Assembly (NCBI GenBank): GCA_030427205.1
Contig: JAUHXC010000014.1
Location: forward strand, 62,001-126,000
Direction: 5' to 3'
DNA length: 64,000 nt
DNA from: a bacterium
GTDB lineage: Bacteria; Myxococcota_A; Bradymonadia; UBA7976; UBA1532
In this document: positions 27,148 through 39,822 of the stretch, in pieces
Numbering within the stretch: the stretch's first letter is position 1
Layout of the letters: each line of letters begins with the position of its first letter
Program-made: the position numbers and the translations under genes
Notes under the pieces: generated by a model
Told to the model about the DNA's origin: nothing
The model's input: the letters and a program-made list of their open reading frames with translations, nothing else
Database searches by the model: none

Positions 27148-27810
27148 ATGCGGCGGGGATGGCTGCTGGCCGTATTTCTGACGGCGGCGGGAACGCACGG
27201 CATCGACGCGCTGAGTTCGCCCGCCGAGGCGGCGACGGTCAAGGCGCTGTCGGTGGGTCAACTGGCCGAGCGCTCGACGCTGATCTTCATCGGCACGGTC
27301 GAGCGCCAGTCGAGTCGCTTCGTGGCCGAGCAGAACCACGTGGTGACCGACACCGTTTTTCGGGTCGAGCAGGTGGTCAAGGGCGAGAAGCACCAGACGT
27401 CTTTTGCGCTGACGCAGCTCGGCGGACGGGTCGGCGCGGGCCTGCATCAGCGGGCGACCCACGTGCCCGGCTACGCGCGCTTCAACGCCGGCGAGCGGGT
27501 GATGCTCTTCCTCGAGCCCACCACGACGGGCCGGCTGGTGCCGACCGGGCTCGCTCAGGGCAAGTATCGGCTCAAGGCCGACCCGGCGAGCGGTCGGACG
27601 ATGGCTTATCGCGACCTCGACGGCCTGCATGTCATGGGCCGGGGCCCGGTGGTGCATCTGATGGGCGCGCCGCAGAACCCCAACCGCCTCACCCTGCAGC
27701 AGCTGCTGGCCATCGCTCGCGGTGAGCGGCCGACGACGCCCGTTCCGCTGCGGGCGCCGATCGTCGAGCTGCCGGCGCCCCACGCGGGCCACGGGGAGGT
27801 GGAGCGATGA
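27148..27810 (+). CDS. Secreted hypothetical protein, 220 aa
   Basis: ATG 27148 with GGAGG upstream. A signal peptide (WLLAVFLTAAGTHGIDALSSPAEAA) is followed by a beta-rich domain, VGQLAERSTLIFIGTVERQSSRF...VFRVEQVVKGEK...FNAGERVMLFLEPTTTGRLVPTGLAQGKYR. This is the pattern of small secreted proteins found next to Myxococcota matrixins. Its last 4 nt overlap the matrixin gene start (ATGA), so the two are made together and may be partner or inhibitor and protease (inference). Confidence 0.78.
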   Translation: MRRGWLLAVFLTAAGTHGIDALSSPAEAATVKALSVGQLAERSTLIFIGTVERQSSRFVAEQNHVVTDTVFRVEQVVKGEKHQTSFALTQLGGRVGAGLHQRATHVPGYARFNAGERVMLFLEPTTTGRLVPTGLAQGKYRLKADPASGRTMAYRDLDGLHVMGRGPVVHLMGAPQNPNRLTLQQLLAIARGERPTTPVPLRAPIVELPAPHAGHGEVER

Positions 27811-29522
27811 AGCGCCTGACCGCACGGATGGGTCGCCGCGGCGCGCTGGGCGCCGCGGGGGTATTGCTGACCGCCGCGATCGTCGTCGGGGCCTGGCTCA
27901 ATACCGCGTCGAGCTACAGCTACGAGGGCGTGCGCTGGGAGATCCAGCCGGGGCAGTCGGTGCCCTACGTCGTCAGCCGCGTCCTGTCGGACGACATGAT
28001 CGACATGGACTGCCTCAACGCGGTGCAGATCGGCTACAACGCGTGGACGGTGCTCACCTGCTCGTACATGGCATGGGAGTACCAGGGCCGGACGGACAAT
28101 ACCGCCTGGGGCGCGGGTGATGGCGAGAACGTCGCCAGCTGGCGCGACGAGTTCTGGGACGACTCGCCGGCGGCCCTGGCCATCGCGGCGTGGCAGACCG
28201 GTGGCATCGGCGGTGGCATCGGCGACTGCGACATCAAGTTCAATGGCTTCCACCACGGCTGGACCAACGTCATGGACGGCGGCGGGGGCGGGGCGACCGA
28301 CGTCGCGAGCGTCTCGGCCCATGAGGTCGGCCACTGCAATGGCTTCGGACACTCCGACGTGGCAGGGGCGACCATGTGGCCGTCCACCGGCCCGGGTGAT
28401 CCCAGCGGCCGCTCGCTGTCGGCCGATGACATCGAGGCGCTGTGTGATACCTATCCGTCGGGCGGCGAGGTACCCGAGCCGATGGAGCCGCCGCCGCTGT
28501 TCGGCGACGTCGACTTCGGCGAGGACTGCTCGGCCGATCGCTGCATGGAGGGTCTGTTCTGCCTCAACGACGGGCGGGATCTCTTCTGCTCCCGCTCGTG
28601 CGAGACCGCCGAGGAGTGCGGCCCGGGCTTCTACTGCGCGCGGCTGTCGAACGGTGACGGCGCCTGCGCCCGCGGTGAGGATCCGATGCGCGATCGGGCC
28701 GGCTTCGGCGAAGACTGCAGCGAGGGGCGGGTCTGCCAGCAGGGTCTGGTCTGCGTCAACGACGAGGGGCTGACCTACTGCACGGGGCCATGCCTCAACG
28801 ACATGTGCCCCGGCGGCTTCTTCTGCACCGAGCTGCGCGGCGGCGCGACCATCTGCGCCCGCGGCGAGGGGGCGCCCGGCGATCTGCCCGGCGCCGGCCA
28901 GCCGTGCACCGATCGCGGCCTGTGCGAGCGCGGCTTGTTCTGCATCCGCGACGCGCTCAATACCGATCCCGAGTCGGGCGAGGTCGTGCCGTATTGCACC
29001 GCGCCGTGTGATGACAATGGCATGTGCGACGATGGCTTCCGCTGCATCGATCTGCCGCCCTCGGGCACCGCCTGCCAGCTCATTCCCACGGCCGGCGACA
29101 GCCAGGTGGGCGACGAGTGCTTCGTCAACCCCGAGCGCCCGTTCGAGCGACCGACGTGTGGCAACGGCCTCGAGTGCGTCGACTCGGTTCAGATGGAGCA
29201 GGAGTGGGTCGAGCCGGGCTTCTGCACCAAGTCGTGTGATCCGGATGACTGCTGCCCGTCGGGCTGGGGCTGCGCCGAGGTGACGCCCGTGTTCGCGCAG
29301 TGCCGGCCGAACACCGAGGATTCGCCGCGCTTCGCGTGCGCCGGCGGTCCGCCGGGCGGAGACAACGACGGCGGCGTCGACGGCGATTCGGGGACCGGCG
29401 GTGGCGGCGACGGTGACACCGGGGGCTGCGCCGCGGCGCCCGGCAGCGCGCCGTCGGGCTGGCCTTATGGCTTGCTGGTGCTCGGTATCATGCTGGTCGG
29501 CTTCGGCAGCCGCCGCCGCTGA
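27807..29522 (+). CDS. Matrixin metalloprotease with MYXO-CTERM sorting tail
   Basis: 571 residues. An N-terminal signal or anchor is followed by a matrixin domain with HEVGHCNGFGH from His172 and a downstream Met (GATMWP). Four to five Cys-rich segments follow (CSADRCMEGLFC, CETAEECGPGFYC, CPGGFFC, CDDGFRC, CCPSGWGC). An Asp/Gly-rich linker leads to the C-terminal tripartite signal GGCAAAP, a TM helix (PYGLLVLGIMLVGFG) and SRRR, as in MYXO-CTERM proteins processed by myxosortase and anchored on the outer surface. It is translationally coupled to the upstream secreted protein. Confidence 0.92.
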   Translation: MKRLTARMGRRGALGAAGVLLTAAIVVGAWLNTASSYSYEGVRWEIQPGQSVPYVVSRVLSDDMIDMDCLNAVQIGYNAWTVLTCSYMAWEYQGRTDNTAWGAGDGENVASWRDEFWDDSPAALAIAAWQTGGIGGGIGDCDIKFNGFHHGWTNVMDGGGGGATDVASVSAHEVGHCNGFGHSDVAGATMWPSTGPGDPSGRSLSADDIEALCDTYPSGGEVPEPMEPPPLFGDVDFGEDCSADRCMEGLFCLNDGRDLFCSRSCETAEECGPGFYCARLSNGDGACARGEDPMRDRAGFGEDCSEGRVCQQGLVCVNDEGLTYCTGPCLNDMCPGGFFCTELRGGATICARGEGAPGDLPGAGQPCTDRGLCERGLFCIRDALNTDPESGEVVPYCTAPCDDNGMCDDGFRCIDLPPSGTACQLIPTAGDSQVGDECFVNPERPFERPTCGNGLECVDSVQMEQEWVEPGFCTKSCDPDDCCPSGWGCAEVTPVFAQCRPNTEDSPRFACAGGPPGGDNDGGVDGDSGTGGGGDGDTGGCAAAPGSAPSGWPYGLLVLGIMLVGFGSRRR

Positions 29523-29617
29523 TACCCAGGCGGCAGGCTCGGGCGCGCGGTCTGCGTTCGAGCCCTCTGCCGAGGTGTCTTCGAGCCCACCGCCAATCGC
29601 CGCTGTGCAGCGCGCTC

Positions 29618-29634
29618 GGCGAGCCCGGCTCGCC
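29618..29634. terminator. Candidate terminator between convergent genes
   Basis: A perfect 7-bp stem (GGCGAGC/GCTCGCC, 3-nt loop) lies in the 118-bp gap between the matrixin and kinase genes. There is no T tract, so this is a weak call. Confidence 0.35.
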
Positions 29635-29640
29635 CTGGCT

Positions 29641-32955
<3,315 letters not shown>

Positions 32956-33132
32956 CGCGGAGATGATACACCGCCGAGGCGACGGGTGGCGTTGCAAGGT
33001 GTGTCAAACGGTCACGGCAGTTCGTTCGGTGACCTGGAGCATCCCGAGGCCGGGCGCGACCCGAGTCGGCGGTGGGGCATCTGCACCGCCGAACACGGTC
33101 GGCCCCGGCTGCCCGTACTGTACCCTGTACCC

Positions 33133-33183
33133 TGCGCCGCACACCATGCGCCGCACACCATGCACCGCACACCCTGTACCGCG
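33133..33183. repeat. 14-bp tandem repeat
   Basis: Units TGCGCCGCACACCA (33133-33146 and 33147-33160), TGCACCGCACACCC (33161-33174) and a partial fourth copy. The array is preceded by two TGTACCC units. It sits within the 250-bp gap between the divergent kinase and adenosyltransferase genes. Confidence 0.85.
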
Positions 33184-33205
33184 TCCTCATCGCGGCGGAG
33201 GCTCC

Positions 33206-33817
33206 ATGACCGACGACGACCGCTTCCACGATCCCGCCCTGGCCATCAATCGGGTCTACACCGGCAAGGGTGACGCCGGCTCGACGCGCCTCGTCGGCGG
33301 GCAGCGGGTCTCCAAGGACGACCTGCGCATCGAGTGCTATGGCACCGTGGACGAGCTCAACGCGGCCACCGGCGCGGCCCGCCTGTCGTGCATCGAGCTG
33401 GGCCTCGACGACCTCGCGGCCGATCTGTTGCGGGTGCAGCACGCGCTCTTCAACCTGGGCAATACCCTGGCGACGATGCCCGCCGACATGGTGCCTTCGA
33501 TGCCGCGGGTGATGCCCAAAGACGTCGAGTGGCTCGAGAAGCGCATGGACGTGGCCAACGCCGACCTGCCCGGGCTGCGCAGCTTCGTGCTGCCCGGCGG
33601 CAATCGGGCCAACGTCGAGCTGCACCTGTGTCGCACCATCGCCCGCCGCGCCGAGCGGCTGTGTGTGGCGCTCGCCCGCCGCGAGCCGGATCAGGCGCCG
33701 GGCGGGGCGACCCTGCCCTATATCAACCGCCTGAGCGATGCCTTCTTCGTCTGGAGTCGGGTGGCCGCGGTGGCCAGCGGCGGGTCGGAGGTGACCTGGG
33801 ATCCGAACGCGGCCTGA
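33206..33817 (+). CDS. PduO-type cob(I)alamin adenosyltransferase
   Basis: 203 residues from ATG 33206 with GGAGG upstream. The hallmark N-terminus is RVYTGKGDAGST...RVSKDDLRIECYGTVDELNAATG. The later conserved blocks are LFNLGNTLAT, SFVLPGGN, CRTIARRAER and YINRLSDAFFVWSR. It transfers the 5'-deoxyadenosyl group of ATP to corrinoid Co, forming coenzyme B12. All expected motifs are present and the length is normal. Its product could feed the B12-dependent CarH-like regulator at 55750. Confidence 0.93.
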   Translation: MTDDDRFHDPALAINRVYTGKGDAGSTRLVGGQRVSKDDLRIECYGTVDELNAATGAARLSCIELGLDDLAADLLRVQHALFNLGNTLATMPADMVPSMPRVMPKDVEWLEKRMDVANADLPGLRSFVLPGGNRANVELHLCRTIARRAERLCVALARREPDQAPGGATLPYINRLSDAFFVWSRVAAVASGGSEVTWDPNAA

Positions 33818-33836
33818 GCGCGCTCGCGGCGCGCCC

Positions 33837-35291
33837 TCAGCGCACCTGGGCCCAGCCCTCGTAGAACCGGTAGCGGTCTGTGAAGCCGAACTTGCGGTAG
33901 CAATGGCGCGCGGCGTCGTTGTCGGCCTGCACGTTGAGCGCGACCGACGAGACCCGCTCGAAGAGCGCGTCGAGCAATCGGCCGACGCAGCGGGTCGCCA
34001 GGCCCTCGCCCCGACGCGCCGAGTGGGTGACGATGTTGCCGATCGCGGCGATGTCGTGCTTGCCGTTGAGGACGTGAATGCCGGCCACGCTCACCAGATC
34101 GTCGCCGTCCCGCACGCCGAAGTAGAGGCCGGTGTCCAGCTGCGCCGGCTCGAAGAAGTTGTCGGGATAGTGCTGGTACAGCCGCATGATCGCGCCGGTG
34201 TCCCGGTGGCTCAGCGGCTCGACGTCGCTGGTATCGCTCGTCGGCTGGAAGGCATCGCGGGTCAGCCCCATGCGGACCATCTCCCGCAGCTCGTCGAGCT
34301 CGTAGAAGAGGCCGAACGGGTCGCGATGCTCGGGGCGTACATGGCAATAGAAGCGGCGGGGCAGGTCGCCGGCCGAGGCGACGAGCAGCGACTCGACGTC
34401 CAGGGCCGGGCCCTTGGTCAGCACGGTGGGCATGCTCAAGCCACCGTACAGCAGCAGGATGCCGTCGAAGGTCTCGCCCCGATCGACCGCGTACCAGCGG
34501 CAGTGCTCCGCGTGGAAATCGTCGAGATCGCCGAGCATGTAGGCCGAGTCGATCGGACGCTCGCGCAGGACGCGCTCGAGGGTCGGATCATCGGAGGAGA
34601 CGAGCCGCACGCGGCGCGCGTTGAGCAGCGCTTCGGGGTGTGGCTCCCGGCGGTTCGTGCGGGGCTCTTCGAGCGCCGGCACGTCGAGCATCGTCGGGCG
34701 GGGCGGCACCGAGTCGGGCAGCGCGACCGGCCGGGGCGGCACCGACTCGGGCAGCGGCACCGCGTCGACTGGCGGGGCGAGCGGACCCGGATCGGGCGTC
34801 TTGCGCACCACCTGCAGCGGGCGCTCCCACGGGCCGCCCTTGCCGCCGGTCTTCTCGATCAGCTCGATGCCGGTGATCTGCATCTCGCGATCGACCGCCT
34901 TGAGCATGTCGTACAGGGTCAGCGCCGCCACCGACACCGCGGTCAGGGCCTCCATCTCGACGCCCGTCCGATCGCGGGCCCGGGCCTCGGCGGTGATCCG
35001 GATCTCGTTGGCGAGGGCGTCGATCTCCAGGTCGACGCCGACCGACGAGAGGGCGACGTGATGGCACAGCGGGATGAGCTCGGGGGTCTTCTTGGCGGCC
35101 ATGATGCCGGCGATCCGCGCGGCGGCGAGCACATCGCCCTTGGGGGAGTGGCCCTCGGTGACGGCGGCGATCGCGGTCGGCGACATGCGCACCGTGCCCC
35201 GCGCGACGGCGCGCCGTTGGCTCTGCGGCTTGGCGCCGACGTCGACCATGCGGGCGTCCCCGTGCTCGTCGAGGTGAGTGAGCTCCCCCAT
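33837..35291 (-). CDS. moaC: MoaC (cyclic pyranopterin monophosphate synthase) fused to GNAT acetyltransferase
   Basis: 484 residues from ATG 35291. Residues 1 to about 160 are a complete MoaC domain ([69 protein letters not shown]). MoaC works with MoaA to form cPMP in molybdenum-cofactor synthesis. A Pro-rich linker ([19 protein letters not shown]) leads to a GNAT-type domain (about 230-484) with the acetyl-CoA loop [19 protein letters not shown]. No frameshift or stop separates the halves. The substrate of the acetyltransferase is unknown. Confidence 0.9.
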   Translation of the reverse strand: MGELTHLDEHGDARMVDVGAKPQSQRRAVARGTVRMSPTAIAAVTEGHSPKGDVLAAARIAGIMAAKKTPELIPLCHHVALSSVGVDLEIDALANEIRITAEARARDRTGVEMEALTAVSVAALTLYDMLKAVDREMQITGIELIEKTGGKGGPWERPLQVVRKTPDPGPLAPPVDAVPLPESVPPRPVALPDSVPPRPTMLDVPALEEPRTNRREPHPEALLNARRVRLVSSDDPTLERVLRERPIDSAYMLGDLDDFHAEHCRWYAVDRGETFDGILLLYGGLSMPTVLTKGPALDVESLLVASAGDLPRRFYCHVRPEHRDPFGLFYELDELREMVRMGLTRDAFQPTSDTSDVEPLSHRDTGAIMRLYQHYPDNFFEPAQLDTGLYFGVRDGDDLVSVAGIHVLNGKHDIAAIGNIVTHSARRGEGLATRCVGRLLDALFERVSSVALNVQADNDAARHCYRKFGFTDRYRFYEGWAQVR

Positions 35292-35505
35292 CGGACCTCT
35301 TCCTTTTGCTGCCGTCTTCTCGCGATGCTGCGCGGGTGCGCGCATCCGGCGGCATCAACGCATCGACCCGCCGGGTGACGGCTGATACCGTTTGCGGCCC
35401 CGGCCGTCAAGCGCGGCGGCCGGACGACACCCCGGATGCGACCCCAGTGCCTCCGGCGGCGTCCATCGTGTCGACGCCCGACAGACGCCTCGGCGAGGAG
35501 CGCCC

Positions 35506-36744
35506 GTGAAGGACCTTTGGTATCGCATTCTGGTCGGCTGGTATCGGCTGACCGGTGCTTCGGCGGTGCAGGCCGAGTGGAAGGCTCGCCGGGCGCTCAA
35601 GAAGCCCGACGAGGCCCGGGCCGCGGTGGCCGGCGCGGCCGCCCGGACGGCGGATCGTCGCTACAACTGCGTCTGCGGACAGCTCCTGGTGGCCGAGGAC
35701 AAGACCTGCCACGCCTGCGGCCGGCGCCAGTATCTGCCCTTCGCGGTGCGGCGTATCTTCCGGGCGATGGGCCTGGTGGTGCCCGCCGCGTTGCCCGGCA
35801 CGATCCTCGCGGGCTTCAGCATGATCATCGGCTACGCGATCCAGCTGCGCTACGGCGAGGGCGGGCTGATGGATCCCAGCCCGATGCTCGAGAGCTTCGA
35901 TCTGGGCTCGGCCTGGCCCGAACTGGTGCTGGGCTCTCAGCCGTGGCGCGGCTTCACCTACACCATGCTGCACGGCAACCTGATGCACATCGGGTTCAAC
36001 GGCTTCGCGCTCATGCAGGTGGGTCCGCTCGTCGAGCGCGCGTTCGGCTCATCGCGGTTCATCTTCGCCTGGGTGGTCGGCGGCATCCTCGCCGCGGCCA
36101 TCCCCGCGCTGCTCGGCACCCAGAACCCGATGGTCGGCGCGTCGGGCTCGGTCTTCGCGCTGATCGGCATGGCGTTGATCTGGGGTCACCTGGTGGGCAC
36201 CGCCCAGGGCCGCATGGTACGCGACGTCATGATCAAGTGGACGATCTACGCCACCGTGTTCGGTCTGCTCGTCGGCAACGTGGCCCATATGGCCCACTTC
36301 GCGGGGCTGGGGGTCGGGGCCGCGCTCGGCTATCTGCTGCCGCCCCCCGGGCGCAACCCGACCCGCCGCCGGCTCTCGCCTTTCCTCACGACGGCCGGGT
36401 TGGGCCTCGCGATCGCCTCGCTCGTCGGCGCGGGCACGTGGATGGCCGACGACCGCCCGATCCCGGCCGACCTGCGGCAGGACGTGCAGATCTATCTGAC
36501 GTACGACCGCGGCGAGCGGGCGGGCTGGTCGACGGTCTTCGGTGAAGACATGGCGCTCATCGGCGAGGCCCGTGAGCTGGCCCGGGCGGGGTTGCCCCGG
36601 GCCGCCGTGCGTGATCTCGAGCGCCGGGCTGCCGAGGCGATGGCCGATATGTCAGCCGTCGAGGCGGGGGTCTTTCGCACGCTGTTGACCAAGCAGCTGC
36701 GGGCCGGCCGCGATACGATCGATCCGCACGACCCGCAGCGCTGA
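35506..36744 (+). CDS. Rhomboid intramembrane serine protease with N-terminal zinc ribbon
   Basis: 412 residues from GTG 35506 (GAGGAG upstream). A CxC...CxxC zinc ribbon (Cys55, 57, 68, 71) precedes six or more TM helices. The rhomboid core shows HGNLMHIGFN (156-165), the nucleophile Ser213 in GASGS and the catalytic His264 in MAHFAG. The C-terminal soluble segment is acidic and helical. It cleaves TM segments of client proteins; the ribbon may bind clients or partners on the cytoplasmic side. Confidence 0.9.
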   Translation: MKDLWYRILVGWYRLTGASAVQAEWKARRALKKPDEARAAVAGAAARTADRRYNCVCGQLLVAEDKTCHACGRRQYLPFAVRRIFRAMGLVVPAALPGTILAGFSMIIGYAIQLRYGEGGLMDPSPMLESFDLGSAWPELVLGSQPWRGFTYTMLHGNLMHIGFNGFALMQVGPLVERAFGSSRFIFAWVVGGILAAAIPALLGTQNPMVGASGSVFALIGMALIWGHLVGTAQGRMVRDVMIKWTIYATVFGLLVGNVAHMAHFAGLGVGAALGYLLPPPGRNPTRRRLSPFLTTAGLGLAIASLVGAGTWMADDRPIPADLRQDVQIYLTYDRGERAGWSTVFGEDMALIGEARELARAGLPRAAVRDLERRAAEAMADMSAVEAGVFRTLLTKQLRAGRDTIDPHDPQR

Positions 36745-36812
36745 GCCCGGGCAGGGTCTTCGAAAAGACGACGCCCGCCCGAAGGCGAGCGCCGGCCGAG
36801 CGAGCGCCGGGC

Positions 36813-37439
36813 TCACTTCACCTGAATCTGGTGCTTGCCGTTGGGCAGGACCTGCGCCCCGTACAGCGCGGCCCACGTCTGCTCGCGGGCGATGCCGTCG
36901 GTGACCTCCGAGGCCCGCTGCACGAACAGGTTGGTGTTCATGCCGGTGGGCCAGGCGCCGACGAACTCCGCCTTGGTGGCCGGCCGACCCACGCTGCGCA
37001 GCACGCGGTAGGTATTGTCGCCGTAGCGGGCGTAGATGCCGAACGCCAGCCCGTCGATCATGCCGTTGGGCACCACGCCCTTGACCTCGAACAGCCCGGT
37101 CAGCTTGCACTGGCCGATGCGGTACTGCCGGGTCTCGATGCCCTGGCCGAAGATGTCGATCGGGCCACCGGGCCGGTTGGCGCCGATGTGGATGAAGCCC
37201 TTCTGGCCGTTGGGCGCGACGAGCTGGATGGCCAGCGCGGGCTGAGCCGGGCGGCCGTCGTACCACAGGGCGACCTGCAAGGTGCCCGCCGCCAGGCGGT
37301 TGCCGCGGTTGCTGTCCCAGTTGTTGCCGGTGTGGTTGATGCGGCAGGCCTCGGCGATGGCGCCGGTGGCCGCCGGCTCCTCGGCGTGAGCGATGCCGGC
37401 GGTGGCCAGGAGAGCGAAGAGCGCAATGACGAAACGCAT
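36813..37439 (-). CDS. Secreted hypothetical protein, 208 aa
   Basis: ATG 37439 with GGAGGAATCAC upstream. A cleavable signal peptide (FVIALFALLATAGIAHA) precedes a beta-rich domain with only two Cys (CRINHTG, QCKLTG), which may form a disulfide. Blocks such as LAIQLVAPNGQKGFIHIGANRP and GLAFGIYARYGDNTYRVLRSVG look like a carbohydrate- or ligand-binding sandwich, but I do not recognise the family. It converges with the rhomboid gene. Confidence 0.72.
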   Translation of the reverse strand: MRFVIALFALLATAGIAHAEEPAATGAIAEACRINHTGNNWDSNRGNRLAAGTLQVALWYDGRPAQPALAIQLVAPNGQKGFIHIGANRPGGPIDIFGQGIETRQYRIGQCKLTGLFEVKGVVPNGMIDGLAFGIYARYGDNTYRVLRSVGRPATKAEFVGAWPTGMNTNLFVQRASEVTDGIAREQTWAALYGAQVLPNGKHQIQVK

Positions 37440-37580
37440 GTGATTCCTCCGAGAGATGCCCCGATGGGCGGTTGATGACTCGATTCGTTCGAGGTCCGGT
37501 CCTCGACGGGGTCATGCACCGGCAGCGGGCTTTCTTTTTCGGAGGGATGATTTTTTCGTCGGAGAGCGGCCGAGAGCCAC

Positions 37581-38639
37581 TCAGCGACGGCCGCGGCCGC
37601 GCTTGACCCCGTAGGCTTTCTGCACGCCGCGGGCGCGGGCGGCGCCGGGATGCAGCGGCGGGATGTCGTCGGTGTCGATCATGATCGTGCACTCGTTGAC
37701 CAGATCCCAGGCCGCGTTGGCCCGCACGATCGCCCGGTCGTCGTCGCTCTCGGCGATCTCCGGCCCGGCCGTGCGGATCTCGAACTGCCGCCGCACCAGC
37801 GGGATCAGGTGCTCGAACTCATCGGTCTGCAGCCGCTCGACGATGCGCTCGATGAGCGCTTCGTCGCTCACGGTGTACCAGCGCGGCACCTCACGCTCGT
37901 CGATGGGGAAGAGGCGCCCCGTGCGGCGGAAATACAGCACGTTGAGCGCGTAGAGGTGCCCGATCGTGCAGTAGCTGCAGGCGTTCCAGACCGCGGCGAG
38001 GGCGATGAGCAGCTGAGCGGTCTCGTCGCCGAAGCGTTCGGTGAGCGCGCCCACCGCGCCCTCGACGGCCTCGCCCCATTGCTTCACGCCCTGCAGCCCG
38101 TAGGTGTGCACCAGCTCGCGGGTGAAGGCGGGGAAGTAGCCGAAGGTGATGCGGCTGATCCACAGGATGGCGGTCGCGCCGACCCGCTCGCCGAGCGAAA
38201 GCTCCTCCTTCTTGCCCTCGCGGGCGCGCGCCGGGATCTCGTCGATGCCCGCCAGGCGGAAGTGTGACTCGAGGCGGCCGGCGTCGCCCGCCAGCCACTT
38301 CTGCGCCTGGCCATCGTTGCCCACGGTGCGCCCCTCGACGTCGCGGGCCACGTGCAGCACCCACAGCACGAGGCCACGCAGCTGCGGCGTCGTCGCCAGG
38401 TAGGCATGGCGCCCGACCTTGGGCACCAGCGCGCGGCTGAACTGCACCAGGGCGTCGCGGGCGCCGGCCCCGACCGCGGTGACCCCGCTGAGGTCGACGA
38501 TCGTCGGCGGCCGGTCGCTCGCCGGCGTCCAGCGGGCGATCGCGGCGGTGAGCCCGTCGACGACGGCGCCATCGATCTCGCCGGTCAACAGCACGCGCAC
38601 GGGCTGGGTGGTGTCATCAATCTGGAATGACGGCTTCAT
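37581..38639 (-). CDS. STAS domain fused to AhpD/CMD-like domain
   Basis: 352 residues. The N-terminus is a STAS fold (VRVLLTGEIDGAVVDGLTAAI...TIVDLSGVTAVGAGARDALVQF). The C-terminal two thirds are helical, with the AhpD/carboxymuconolactone-decarboxylase-type redox motif ACSYCTIGHLYALN (CxxC followed by His). AhpD-like proteins use CxxC plus His as a peroxidase-linked thiol pair. The STAS domain suggests regulation through phosphorylation or partner binding. The C-terminus is basic (VKRGRGRR). There is no membrane segment. Confidence 0.75.
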   Translation of the reverse strand: MKPSFQIDDTTQPVRVLLTGEIDGAVVDGLTAAIARWTPASDRPPTIVDLSGVTAVGAGARDALVQFSRALVPKVGRHAYLATTPQLRGLVLWVLHVARDVEGRTVGNDGQAQKWLAGDAGRLESHFRLAGIDEIPARAREGKKEELSLGERVGATAILWISRITFGYFPAFTRELVHTYGLQGVKQWGEAVEGAVGALTERFGDETAQLLIALAAVWNACSYCTIGHLYALNVLYFRRTGRLFPIDEREVPRWYTVSDEALIERIVERLQTDEFEHLIPLVRRQFEIRTAGPEIAESDDDRAIVRANAAWDLVNECTIMIDTDDIPPLHPGAARARGVQKAYGVKRGRGRR

Positions 38640-39006
38640 CGGCTCCGCTTCGCTGGGGACTCAGGCCACCAATGTAGGTGGCGCTTCCGCGCCTCGCAAG
38701 GGTCTGCAGCCCGCGGGCGGACGCGGCAACGTGACCGGCGATCGTTCGTTTTATGGTTACCTCTTGGTGACATGTGGCGTGCTGTCTCCGGTGGATAGAA
38801 ACAATCGAGAGGCGCACTGTTACATGATCGTACGCTAAACCCCCTATTCTCGCGACCGGTCAAAACTCCTATAGATATAAACACTAAATATTCTAAGTGA
38901 GGGCAAGCCGGGCTGACCGGTCAACCCTGACATTCGTATCTATAGCTACAACTGTCCGCCGGCGCCTTTCGTGACGCGTGCGTCCGGCTCTGTCTGGGAG
39001 GAACCC
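38640..39006. promoter_or_regulatory. AT-rich divergent promoter region with paired GACCGGTCAA sites
   Basis: 367 bp without a gene, containing the most AT-rich patch of the chromosomal part. GACCGGTCAA occurs at 38854-38863 and 38915-38924, 61 bp apart, each built on the palindrome GACCGGTC. The second overlaps CTGACC (38913-38918), which with TATCTA (38937-38942, 18-bp spacer) could form the promoter of the gene at 39007. Read on the minus strand each site gives TTGACC, so a divergent promoter for the STAS gene is also possible. Confidence 0.45.
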
Positions 39007-39801
39007 ATGAACGTTACCCATCTGTCCGCGCTCGTCGCCGTCGCGCTCGTCGCCACCCTCGCGGTGCCCGAGAGCGCCGATGCTCGCCGCCCGTTCCAGC
39101 TCAAGGAGAAGTGCTCCGCAGCGCCAACGCCCGATGGCTTGATCAAGCAGATCACCATGATCGCCGACGGCACGATCGCCGATCCCAACACCATCCTGCA
39201 GGATCCCATGCCGATCTGGACCGATGACTTCGGCTGGACGCCGGAGTACATCGCCGAGTACCGCGAGGATGCGTCGGACTTCTTCCAGACCAAGTTCGGG
39301 CTCGACGGCGACGCGCTGATGGCCGACGGCCGGGCGATCTTCATCCCGTTCTACTTCAACCCCGACATCGCCTACCGGGCCATCACCGTCTCGGGTGACT
39401 CGGTCGGCTCGGAGGGCTGGCAGCTCATCGACACCGGCTGGACGCTCACGATCACCGATCCCAACGGCGTCACCATCCCGCCCGACGTGCCGGTCTTCGG
39501 CGGCGTGCACATGCCGCCGGGCGCCTTCCTGCTCTTCGGCGACTACCTGCTGCGCCCGACCGACATCCAGGATCGCTGCCCGCGGCGCTACCGCCCCGAG
39601 CCGATCACCATCCACTACGAGTCGGGCTGCCCGATCATCCCGGGCATGATGGGCATCGTGACCTTCGTCTGCGACCTGAGCCACCCCGAGTGGGGCCCGG
39701 GCATCGCCGCCGGCGTCTCGATCCCGCATCCGACGGAGGACGGTGGGCTGCGCTTCGACAACCGCAACGTCATCACCTTCCCCCCGCAGGCACCGCAGTA
39801 G
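39007..39801 (+). CDS. Secreted hypothetical protein, 264 aa
   Basis: ATG 39007 with GGGAGG upstream. A signal peptide (LSALVAVALVATLAVPESADA) is followed by an acidic, aromatic-rich globular domain containing PIWTDDFGWTPEYIAEYRED, IFIPFYFNPDIAYRAITVSGD and GAFLLFGDYLLRP. Three Cys remain in the mature part. I do not recognise it. The well-placed ribosome-binding site and operator-rich upstream region suggest strong or regulated expression. Confidence 0.7.
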   Translation: MNVTHLSALVAVALVATLAVPESADARRPFQLKEKCSAAPTPDGLIKQITMIADGTIADPNTILQDPMPIWTDDFGWTPEYIAEYREDASDFFQTKFGLDGDALMADGRAIFIPFYFNPDIAYRAITVSGDSVGSEGWQLIDTGWTLTITDPNGVTIPPDVPVFGGVHMPPGAFLLFGDYLLRPTDIQDRCPRRYRPEPITIHYESGCPIIPGMMGIVTFVCDLSHPEWGPGIAAGVSIPHPTEDGGLRFDNRNVITFPPQAPQ

Positions 39802-39822
39802 CGTCGAGCACGCCTGCCGTCG

